A stretch of DNA of 8,257 bases. Source: Pirellulaceae bacterium. GTDB taxonomy: Bacteria > Planctomycetota > Planctomycetia > Pirellulales > Pirellulaceae. This document shows positions 1 through 6,386 of the stretch, one piece after another. Positions within the stretch are counted from its first letter, which is position 1. The number at the start of each line of letters is the position of its first letter. The notes below the pieces were generated by a model. That model worked only from the letters and a program-made list of their open reading frames with translations, was not told the DNA's origin and did not search any database. Both the position numbers and the translations under genes were made by a program. Where the stretch lies: contig JASLRF010000531.1 of assembly GCA_030744095.1 (NCBI GenBank), forward strand, positions 1-8,257, read 5' to 3'.

Positions 1-1
1 T

Positions 2-1213
2 GAACTGCTTTGCAGTTTCGCGCGAGATAGGCGGCAGATCCTGCTATTGACGCGGCACGAACATGTGGCCAGCGTCTTCCGGTTCAAGAATGTGCCGGGC
101 CGAACACTCGTTGCGACCCCTGACCGGCAAACGGCGACTCGTGCGCGTCATGATCAGCAGACGACTCATGATGTGAACCGTTTGTTAGTCGTTGCCGGCG
201 ACGCGGCATTTATCGACATCGATGAGGCTTGTGCGCCCGACGACGAACGCGAAGTGGATGCGAACTTCCATCTGTTCGATGATAGTCCAATTGAACAATC
301 ACCCTCATTGAATTCTGACAATGCCGTGCGCCTCCGCCGGCTTGGAATTACAACGGTGGGTGAATTACTTGAGGTTTCAGGAGACGATATTGCCTCCGAA
401 TTGAGTTACGCCGGAGTCTCCAGCAGCATAGTTGCAGATTGGAAATCGCAGGCTCTGATGATGTGCCGCTTTGCCCGTTTGCGCGAATACGACGCACGAA
501 TCCTGGTTGCCTGTGGGATTACGGACCCAAATCAACTGCGTCAGATTCCGCCAATAGAAGTCCGCTCGATGATTGAACGTTTCGCAGATAGCAGCGAAGG
601 TCGCGCGATGTTGTTGTCAGGCACCGAATTCGAATTGAGTCGTGTCGCTGACTGGGTGCGATTTGGAGAATCCTCAGATAAGCAACGTCATCAACAAACC
701 GACAACCGTGCGAGTCAGCGAGAGGAAGAACGAGCCAACGTTATGCAGATGAAATCTACATCGGAATCGAACGACCTGCAGTTCTATCTGGAGAGTACCT
801 CTGCCGTGGTCGACGCACCGTCGATCGGCGCACGATCCGCGGAACGGCTGGAAGCCGTCGGCGTTGTCACGGTGTCTGATCTACTGGCTGCCGACCCAAA
901 TGAGTTGGCTGGTCGTCTGAAGAATCGACGTATGAGCGCTAAAACGATCGTCAGTTGGCAACAACAAACTGCCTTGGTCTGTCGCGTGCCAAAGCTGCGT
1001 GGACACGACGCGCAGATCCTGGTGGCGGTTGGAACGACCGACGTCGAGGAATTGGCATCGATGGAACCGCAAGAACTTTGGACGCAGGTAGGGCCCTTCG
1101 TCGACTCGTCAGCCGGAAAACGGATCATCCGCAGTAGTAAGGTTCCCGACTTCGAAGAGGTCTTTCACTGGATCGAATGGGCCAAACAGGCACGTACGCT
1201 GAACGCTGCCTGA
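2..1213 (+). CDS. C-terminal part of a probable SMC/YhaN-like ATPase fused to two DUF4332 domains (5' partial)
   Basis: The reading frame has no stop back to the window edge, so this is probably the 3' end of a larger gene. A TTG at 47 could start it, but no Shine-Dalgarno is seen before it. Numbering from the codon at 2, residues 1-22 read ELLCSFARDRRQILLLTRHE and onward, which resembles the hydrophobic strand plus H-loop (T-x-H-E, H19) closing the ATPase head of SMC/Rad50/YhaN-type ABC ATPases. A low-complexity linker follows. Two homologous repeats then occupy about 103-222 and 266-395, each starting with a helix-hairpin-helix-like segment (RLRRLGITTVGELL; RLEAVGVVTVSDLL), then a central Trp and a conserved L-R-x-x-D-A-x-I-L-V-A-x-G-x-T-D block. 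This matches DUF4332, a family with HhH-like folds of unknown role. DNA binding is inference. The repeats are clear; the ATPase assignment rests on about 20 residues and is less sure. Confidence 0.75.
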   Translation, partial: ELLCSFARDRRQILLLTRHEHVASVFRFKNVPGRTLVATPDRQTATRARHDQQTTHDVNRLLVVAGDAAFIDIDEACAPDDEREVDANFHLFDDSPIEQSPSLNSDNAVRLRRLGITTVGELLEVSGDDIASELSYAGVSSSIVADWKSQALMMCRFARLREYDARILVACGITDPNQLRQIPPIEVRSMIERFADSSEGRAMLLSGTEFELSRVADWVRFGESSDKQRHQQTDNRASQREEERANVMQMKSTSESNDLQFYLESTSAVVDAPSIGARSAERLEAVGVVTVSDLLAADPNELAGRLKNRRMSAKTIVSWQQQTALVCRVPKLRGHDAQILVAVGTTDVEELASMEPQELWTQVGPFVDSSAGKRIIRSSKVPDFEEVFHWIEWAKQARTLNAA

Positions 1214-1237
1214 GGAGGTATTCGGCTCACTTTTTTT
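1211..1237 (+). terminator. Possible weak intrinsic terminator after the DUF4332 gene
   Basis: A short TGAG/CTCA stem (1211-1214 with 1226-1229) is followed one base later by an uninterrupted run of seven T (1231-1237). The T run is good, but the stem has only four pairs, an 11-base loop, and overlaps the stop codon. It may end transcription of the upstream gene, but it is marginal. Confidence 0.3.
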
Positions 1238-1289
1238 CATGTGACTGCTTGCGTTGGCTGGCCCTCTTGCGACACAATCAGGATCTTGG

Positions 1290-1303
1290 CAGTCAAATGA
1301 CTG
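1290..1303. promoter_or_regulatory. Inverted repeat, possible operator upstream of the oxidoreductase gene
   Basis: CAGTCA-AA-TGACTG is a perfect 6-2-6 inverted repeat lying 41 bases before the ATG at 1345, in a 131-base spacer. The size and position would suit a dimeric transcription factor, but no convincing -35/-10 pair could be placed beside it and no regulator gene is in the window. A chance occurrence is possible. Confidence 0.3.
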
Positions 1304-1332
1304 ACCGATCATCCTGCTCACCACGTTGTCGC

Positions 1333-1336
1333 GAGG
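1333..1336 (+). promoter_or_regulatory. Ribosome binding site deciding the oxidoreductase start
   Basis: GAGG stands eight bases before the ATG at 1345. Together with the Tat signal that begins directly after this ATG, it supports 1345 over the upstream in-frame start at 1177, which lies inside the preceding gene. Confidence 0.6.
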
Positions 1337-1344
1337 TCCCAACC

Positions 1345-2712
1345 ATGAACCGTCCCAAGTCACTCGTTCAGATCGACCGCCGTCAGTTTGTAGCCGGCTC
1401 CGTTGCCGCGATCGCGGCCCCATTGGTGATTTCCTCGCGCGCGTTTGGTGCCAATGACCGCTTGAACATTGCCGGCGTCGGAGTCGGCGGCAAGGGGCGA
1501 GGCGATATTGCGAGTACTTCGGTCGGACAAAACGTGGTAGCGATTTGCGATGTCGATGCGCGTACACTCGACTCATCCGCCAAGAAGTATCCCAATGCGA
1601 AGACATACAACGATTGGCGCCGTCTGTTGGAACAAAAAGACATCGATGCCGTGACCGTGTCCACACCGGATCACATGCATGCGCCGATCGCAGTTTCGGC
1701 CATGCAGTTAGGTAAACATGTTTATGTGCAAAAGCCGCTGGCCCACACGGTCTACGAAGCACGGCAGATGCGATTACTGGCCCAGCGGCATAACGTGATT
1801 ACGCAAATGGGCAACCAGGGGCACAGCGGCAGCGGTTATCGCACGCTTGTTGAATTGATTCGCAGCGGTGTCATCGGCAAAGTGAACGCCGCTCACGCGT
1901 GGTCGAATCGTCCGATTTGGCCCCAGGGAATCCCGCGCCCCAGTGGTTCCGATCCGGTTCCAGAATACCTCAGTTGGAACAACTGGCTGGGAGTCGCGCC
2001 AACACGACCGTACGTTGGTCCTGGGAAGGATAGTAAACGAGGGCGCGGTGCCTACCATACGTTCAACTGGCGCGGGTGGCTCGACTTTGGCGTCGGAGCG
2101 CTCGGCGATATGGGCTGCCATATTATTGACCCCGTGGTCTGGAGTTGTGATCTGTCAAGCCCCACGCGGGTTTGGTCCGACGGTCCGGCACCCAACGGCG
2201 AAACGTTTCCCAAGTGGGGAGTCATTCACTATCAATTCCCCGGTACGAAGTACACGTCGGGCGATGCCTTTCGTATGACTTGGTACGACGGTGGCAAGAA
2301 ACCCGATAATGATCTTGCGCAGTTACCAGCTGGTGAATTATTGCCTGACAACGGGTCGCTGTTTATCGGCGAGAAGGGTGTGCTTCTGTGCCCTCACGGC
2401 GGCAAGCCACGTTTGCTTCCCGCGGACAAATTCGTTGAGAAAGAGGTCGAAGTCGTCGCAAGTGACGACCACTATCTGCAATGGACCAAGGCGTGCAAGG
2501 GCGAGGGGCGAGCGACATCGCACTTCGATTACTCGGGACCGCTTACAGAAACTGTCTTACTGGGCACGATTGCAATCCGTTTCCCGGAACAGAAGCTCGA
2601 CTGGGACGCGGACGCCATGTCGGTCACCAACCTGGCTGACGCTAATCGATACGTGACCAAGAATTACCGAACGGGTTGGGAAGTCAAAGCACTGGAGAGA
2701 CCCTCGGTCTAA
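1345..2712 (+). CDS. Tat-exported Gfo/Idh/MocA family NAD(P)-dependent oxidoreductase
   Basis: A complete 455-residue protein. The family transfers hydride between NAD(P) and the hydroxyl groups of sugars, inositols or related compounds; the substrate here is unknown. The N-terminus carries a twin-arginine signal (DRRQFVAGS, R12-R13, then a hydrophobic stretch and a probable cleavage near A36), so it should be exported folded with its cofactor. The Rossmann nucleotide loop is GVGVGGKGRG (44-53). TPDHMH (107-112) and QKPL (129-132, K130) follow; the usual EKP motif has Gln for Glu, a variant I associate with the exported planctomycete members. The C-terminal domain has GDMGCH (254-259), with H259 the likely catalytic-site histidine, and ends with the typical N-L-x-x-A-N-x-Y-V and Y-R-x-G-W segments. 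Length and motifs are intact. The ATG at 1345 was chosen for its GAGG and Tat signal. The gene starts 131 bases after the DUF4332 gene and is followed 44 bases later by a small ORF that may share its transcript. Confidence 0.93.
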   Translation: MNRPKSLVQIDRRQFVAGSVAAIAAPLVISSRAFGANDRLNIAGVGVGGKGRGDIASTSVGQNVVAICDVDARTLDSSAKKYPNAKTYNDWRRLLEQKDIDAVTVSTPDHMHAPIAVSAMQLGKHVYVQKPLAHTVYEARQMRLLAQRHNVITQMGNQGHSGSGYRTLVELIRSGVIGKVNAAHAWSNRPIWPQGIPRPSGSDPVPEYLSWNNWLGVAPTRPYVGPGKDSKRGRGAYHTFNWRGWLDFGVGALGDMGCHIIDPVVWSCDLSSPTRVWSDGPAPNGETFPKWGVIHYQFPGTKYTSGDAFRMTWYDGGKKPDNDLAQLPAGELLPDNGSLFIGEKGVLLCPHGGKPRLLPADKFVEKEVEVVASDDHYLQWTKACKGEGRATSHFDYSGPLTETVLLGTIAIRFPEQKLDWDADAMSVTNLADANRYVTKNYRTGWEVKALERPSV

Positions 2713-2756
2713 TCGCGGCATTGTCATCTGCCTGCTCTAAACGGGTTGAGGATTCG

Positions 2757-2966
2757 ATGACCGAAGCCGACTTGCAGCCCAACCGTTGGTATTGGATTCG
2801 CCGCGCTGATGGAAGCTTGGCACCGTACCGTTTTCATCAACTGCGACCGGCAAAGATCGGTGGTCAACGGACTGCCGAGTTCTTTGTCGGTAGTATGCTC
2901 CAGCATTGGCCGCTTAGTTGTGTCGTCGGTGAGGCTCATTTGCCCGTCAAGGGAAAATCGCCATAA
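2757..2966 (+). CDS. Small protein of unknown function, 69 residues
   Basis: I do not recognise this protein. The ATG at 2757 is preceded by GAGG (2748-2751) at five bases, a good spacing, and the frame runs to TAA at 2964-2966. The product is soluble, without signal peptide or membrane segment, and rich in Trp, Tyr and Arg near the start (NRWYWIRRADGSLAPYRFHQ), followed by a Gly-rich turn and a hydrophobic, Trp-containing C-terminal half (FFVGSMLQHWPLSCVVGE). The alternating aromatic and charged pattern suggests a small beta-barrel or sheet domain, but this is only an impression. It lies 44 bases after the oxidoreductase stop on the same strand, so co-transcription is plausible. The reading frame could be extended upstream into the oxidoreductase gene (to 2676), but the Shine-Dalgarno favours 2757. 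A real gene is likely but not certain. Confidence 0.6.
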   Translation: MTEADLQPNRWYWIRRADGSLAPYRFHQLRPAKIGGQRTAEFFVGSMLQHWPLSCVVGEAHLPVKGKSP

Positions 2967-3004
2967 AACAGCATTATAAACGGTCACGATGATCTAGAGG
3001 TGCG

Positions 3005-3088
3005 ATGATCAAACTGCGATTGGGCTGGTCCAGTGACCGAAGCCGCAGGCAGTATACTCTTCTATCCTGCTCTTATGATTATGATTAG
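3005..3088 (+). CDS. Doubtful short ORF (27 codons) in the leader of the heme protein gene
   Basis: An ATG at 3005 follows AGAGG (2996-3000) at four bases and opens a 27-codon frame ending in TAG at 3086-3088, 82 bases before the start of the heme protein gene. The peptide is basic in its middle (DRSRRQ) and ends in SYDYD. It has no hydrophobic segment and no attenuator-like codon run. The ribosome site is the only support, so it may be spurious; alternatively it could be a small leader peptide. Confidence 0.2.
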   Translation: MIKLRLGWSSDRSRRQYTLLSCSYDYD

Positions 3089-3160
3089 GGGAACGCCCAC
3101 GGTGCTGACACACCATGCGACAGTTATCGTTTGGCCAAGACTGAAACGTCCTCAAACCGA

Positions 3161-3166
3161 AAGAGA
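3161..3166 (+). promoter_or_regulatory. Ribosome binding site deciding the heme protein start
   Basis: AAGAGA precedes the GTG at 3171 by four bases. A typical export signal begins directly at this GTG, whereas the upstream in-frame GTG at 3033 would add 46 residues without signal character before it. The site is modest in strength. Confidence 0.45.
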
Positions 3167-3170
3167 CATT

Positions 3171-6100
3171 GTGAACTGGAATCATGCCAAGCGACCGACG
3201 GGAATTGTGGCAGGCGTGTTGATTGTGATTGGTATGGCGATGCCCAGCATTGCCGCAGAGACATTCAGGCAATCGCCAACGGTCGCACCGTCCCGTCTTC
3301 GCGACGCACCGGAGGACGAGCCCGCGCCCTCGCCAAAATTATCCGCGGCCAAAGAACTCCTCAAGCATGGACCAAAGCCGACCTGGATCTGGGGGCCGAA
3401 TCATAACCGTGATTATGCGATGCGGAAACGATTCGACGGTGGCGCGACCACGGCTTGGTTGCAAGCGACCTGTGACAATTCCATGAGGTTGCTCATCAAC
3501 GGCCATCAAGTTGCGCAGAGCGATTCTTGGGAAAACCCGGTTCGTGTGGAGGTGAGCAAGCACCTGCGCGAGGGTACCAATGAAATCGTTGCCAGTGTTG
3601 GCAATGCCGGAAGCGTTGCTGGATTTGCGTTCAAATTGGCATTGTCCAACGGCGAGGAGGTACGGTATGTGATAAGTGACGAGTCGTGGGAATCTGTCGA
3701 AAAACTCGGACCGTGGGTGCCCGTCCGCACGATGGGCAAGATGGGGATTGGCCCGTGGAAAGATGTGTTTTCCAAACCCGCAGGACTCGCCGAACCGGAT
3801 CGCGGCATCTTTCACCTGTTGCCTGGCTTTCAGGTCGAACTGCTTTACACCGTCCCCAAGAACCAGCAGGGGTCTTGGGTCAGCATCGCCTTTGACGATC
3901 GCGGTCGCTTGATTGCTAGCGACCAAGGAGGCCATGGACTCTATCGGATCACGCCGCCGTCGATTGACGGGAAAGGCGAAACGAAAGTTGAAAGGCTGAG
4001 CGCAAAAATCACATCAGCGCAAGGGCTCTTGTACGCCTTCGACAGTCTTTATGTGTCCGTCAATGGAGGGCCTGGCAGCGGACTTTATCGTCTCCGCGAT
4101 ACCAGCGGCGACGACCAGTTTGATGAAGTTCTGAAGCTGAAAGCGCTCGCTGGAGGCGGTGAACACGGGCCGCACGCGTTGCGTTTATCACCCGATGGCA
4201 AGTCGATCTACTTGATCGCCGGTAACCACACCAATCCACCGGCTGAGTTTTCCGCGAGCCGCCTGCCTTCTAACTGGAGCGAAGATCATCTGCTGCCGCG
4301 GCAATGGGACGCCCGTGGTCACGCCCGCGGAAAACTGGCACCGGGTGGATGGATCGCGAAGACCGACCCGGATGGAAAATCGTGGGAGATGTTCAGTACC
4401 GGCTATCGCAACCCGTACGACATGGACTTCAATGCCGATGGCGACCTGTTTGCGTACGACGCAGATATGGAATGGGACATGGGGATGCCCTGGTATCGAC
4501 CTACGCGTGTTGTGCACGCGACAAGCGGTAGCGAATTTGGCTGGCGCAGCGGTACTGGAAAATGGCCGACATACTATGTCGATAGTTTGCCGCAACTAGT
4601 CAATGTCGGACCAGGCTCGCCAGTCGGCGCGGCGTTTGGCTACGGAACTCTTTTTCCCGAAAAATATCAGCACGCCTTCTACATTTGCGACTGGACTTTC
4701 GGCACGATGTACGCTGTGCATAGCCAGGCCAGCGGTGCGGGGTATACGGCAACCAAGGAAGAGTTCATTTCGCGGACACCGTTGCCTCTGACGGACGTTG
4801 CCGTTGGGCCCGATGGAGCGATGTATTTTACGACTGGTGGTCGAGGCGCTCAGTCGGAACTCTATCGCGTGACCTATCGAGGCAAGGCGTCCACCAAGGC
4901 GATCGATGCGCACGACACCGAGTTCGCGGCGTTGCGCGCGTTGCGAAAGGAAATTGAGACCTACCACACGACTGCGAAAGACCCGCAAAGTGCGGTGGCA
5001 TTTCTGTGGCCGCACCTTGGGCATCACGATCGGCACATTCGTTACGCGGCGCGCGTGGCGATAGAACACCAGCCTGTGGAAGCCTGGAGCAAAAAGGCCG
5101 TTAACAGTTCGGATCCTGTCGGCACAATTCAAGCTGTTGTGGCACTTGCACGCCAGGGCGACCCGACACTTCAACCAAAGGTCCTGGCGGCACTCGACCG
5201 GATCGATATCGCCAACCTCAGTGAATCCCAACAGCTCGACCTACTTCGCGCCTGGTCACTCGTGTTTATTCGGATGAGTAAGCCGGGTCAGCAGACCGCG
5301 ACGCGACTAGTTAAGAAGTTAGACGGTTTGTTTCCCGCAGAATCCGATCGGCTCAATCGTGAACTGTGCGCCATGCTGGTCTACCTGAACTCTCCGACTG
5401 TGGTGACGAAGACTCTCGAGTTGCTCGGCAAGGAAACAACGCAAGAAACGTTGGCGACTGACGCGCTGTTGGCTCGCAATCGCGGGTATGGTGGCACGAT
5501 CGCGCAGATGTTAGCGAATCAGCCCGATCTGCAAAAGCTGCACTACGCATTTACGCTGCGCAACGTTCGGTATGGCTGGACTTTTGAGCAGCGTCGCCAA
5601 TACCTCGTCTGGTTGGCCGAAGCGCGTGACCGCAGCGGTGGCGCCAGCTATCAAGGCTTTATTGACAACATGCGAAAGGACGCTTTGGAGAATGCTTCCG
5701 AGGCCGAACGAAAGTTGCTCGCCTCAGAAATCATGATCACGCCAGTCAATACTGCCGAGCTGCCCAAGGCAACTGGGCCCGGTCGCGCCTGGACGCTTGC
5801 TGATCTTGTTGGTGCGAGCCAGCAGGGACTTAAAGCTCGCGACTTCGAGAACGGTCGCAAGATGTTTGCTGCTGCTCGCTGTATCGTCTGCCATCGCTTT
5901 GAAGGTCGTGGCGGCGCGACGGGCCCCGATCTGACGAATGTTGCCGGCCGTTTCACCCCAGGCGACCTCAGCGAATCGATCGTGAATCCCAGCAAAGTCG
6001 TCTCCGATCAATATCGCGCCTCGGTTGTCGTTACGACGTCAGGTAAAGTCTACACCGGTCGATTGAGTGGCGATCAAGAGGACAAGCTGACAATTCTGAT

Positions 6101-6290
6101 TGATCCCGAAGACGCTAGTAAAGTAGTCACATTCCAAAAATCTGAAGTCGAATCCGTAAAACCCTCGGCCGTCTCACTGATGCCGGACGATCTCCTAAAA
6201 GAACTCAATCGCGACGAGGTCTTGGACCTGTTTGCGTACATGCTCTCCCGTGGCAATCCGAATGACGCGTTATTCGCCGAGAGGCAGTGA
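3171..6290 (+). CDS. Exported PVC-type membrane-bound dehydrogenase with C-terminal CxxCH heme domain
   Basis: A complete 1039-residue protein starting at GTG 3171. Residues 1-29 form a Sec signal (basic HAKR, hydrophobic core, cleavage near SIAA). About 72-200 resembles a galactose-binding-like beta-sandwich as in the N-terminal parts of glycoside hydrolases (DNSMRLLINGHQV and the following WENP). About 213-570 is a beta-propeller of the glucose/sorbosone-dehydrogenase-like planctomycete family (TIGR02604 type), with GGGEHGPHA (E331 to H335) and the signature NPYDMDFNADGDLFAYDAD, then a YRPTR and WRSGTGKWPTYYVDSLP region. About 590-840 is helical and HEAT-like. About 894-1032 is a cytochrome c domain of the TIGR02603 type: heme site CIVCH (C904, C907, H908) and M1004 in SLMP as the probable sixth ligand. 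It probably oxidises a carbohydrate-like substrate in the periplasm and passes electrons to the heme; the substrate and any quinone-type cofactor are not visible. All domains appear intact. No transmembrane helix other than the signal is seen. Confidence 0.92.
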   Translation: MNWNHAKRPTGIVAGVLIVIGMAMPSIAAETFRQSPTVAPSRLRDAPEDEPAPSPKLSAAKELLKHGPKPTWIWGPNHNRDYAMRKRFDGGATTAWLQATCDNSMRLLINGHQVAQSDSWENPVRVEVSKHLREGTNEIVASVGNAGSVAGFAFKLALSNGEEVRYVISDESWESVEKLGPWVPVRTMGKMGIGPWKDVFSKPAGLAEPDRGIFHLLPGFQVELLYTVPKNQQGSWVSIAFDDRGRLIASDQGGHGLYRITPPSIDGKGETKVERLSAKITSAQGLLYAFDSLYVSVNGGPGSGLYRLRDTSGDDQFDEVLKLKALAGGGEHGPHALRLSPDGKSIYLIAGNHTNPPAEFSASRLPSNWSEDHLLPRQWDARGHARGKLAPGGWIAKTDPDGKSWEMFSTGYRNPYDMDFNADGDLFAYDADMEWDMGMPWYRPTRVVHATSGSEFGWRSGTGKWPTYYVDSLPQLVNVGPGSPVGAAFGYGTLFPEKYQHAFYICDWTFGTMYAVHSQASGAGYTATKEEFISRTPLPLTDVAVGPDGAMYFTTGGRGAQSELYRVTYRGKASTKAIDAHDTEFAALRALRKEIETYHTTAKDPQSAVAFLWPHLGHHDRHIRYAARVAIEHQPVEAWSKKAVNSSDPVGTIQAVVALARQGDPTLQPKVLAALDRIDIANLSESQQLDLLRAWSLVFIRMSKPGQQTATRLVKKLDGLFPAESDRLNRELCAMLVYLNSPTVVTKTLELLGKETTQETLATDALLARNRGYGGTIAQMLANQPDLQKLHYAFTLRNVRYGWTFEQRRQYLVWLAEARDRSGGASYQGFIDNMRKDALENASEAERKLLASEIMITPVNTAELPKATGPGRAWTLADLVGASQQGLKARDFENGRKMFAAARCIVCHRFEGRGGATGPDLTNVAGRFTPGDLSESIVNPSKVVSDQYRASVVVTTSGKVYTGRLSGDQEDKLTILIDPEDASKVVTFQKSEVESVKPSAVSLMPDDLLKELNRDEVLDLFAYMLSRGNPNDALFAERQ

Positions 6291-6296
6291 TCCGAC

Positions 6297-6382
6297 GTGA
6301 TTATCACCGGTAAATGATTACCAAAAGATCGTTGTGTGGCAGATGTCGGCCACTGAAAAGGCTGCAACCAGCTGAGGGCTGG
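6297..6382. terminator. Cluster of short hairpins in the convergent spacer, possible bidirectional terminator
   Basis: The 96-base spacer between the two converging genes contains four short perfect stems: GTGA/TCAC (6297-6307), GGTAA/TTACC (6309-6322), GTGGC/GCCAC with an 8-base loop (6336-6353) and CCAGC/GCTGG with a 5-base loop (6368-6382). The last lies four bases past the helicase stop on the minus strand, with a run of four T eight bases further on. None has an adjacent long T tract, so intrinsic termination is only suggested by position and hairpin density. Confidence 0.3.
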
Positions 6383-6386
6383 CACA

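Noticed and set aside
1177..1344. An N-terminal extension of the oxidoreductase by 56 codons
   Set aside because: It would start inside the DUF4332 gene, lacks a ribosome site, and would bury the Tat signal that starts directly after the ATG at 1345.
1109..1762. A 217-codon open frame on the minus strand
   Set aside because: It overlaps the ends of two well-supported plus-strand genes, has an Arg/Ser/Cys/His-rich composition typical of antisense shadows, and shows no recognisable motif.
2758..3045. The 12-base direct repeat TGACCGAAGCCG at 2758-2769 and 3034-3045
   Set aside because: A match of this length is expected by chance about once or twice in a window of this size, and the flanks do not match.
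3053..3058. TATACT as a -10 box for the heme protein gene
   Set aside because: No -35-like hexamer lies at a suitable distance upstream and there is no extended -10, so a promoter cannot be supported from this hexamer alone.
3033..3170. A start of the heme protein at GTG 3033
   Set aside because: It would add 46 residues before a standard export signal; the GTG at 3171 has an AAGAGA site and a normal signal-peptide layout.
4596..5231. A 211-codon open frame on the minus strand
   Set aside because: It lies wholly inside the heme protein gene, whose frame carries conserved propeller and helical-region residues; the antisense product is Arg-rich and featureless.
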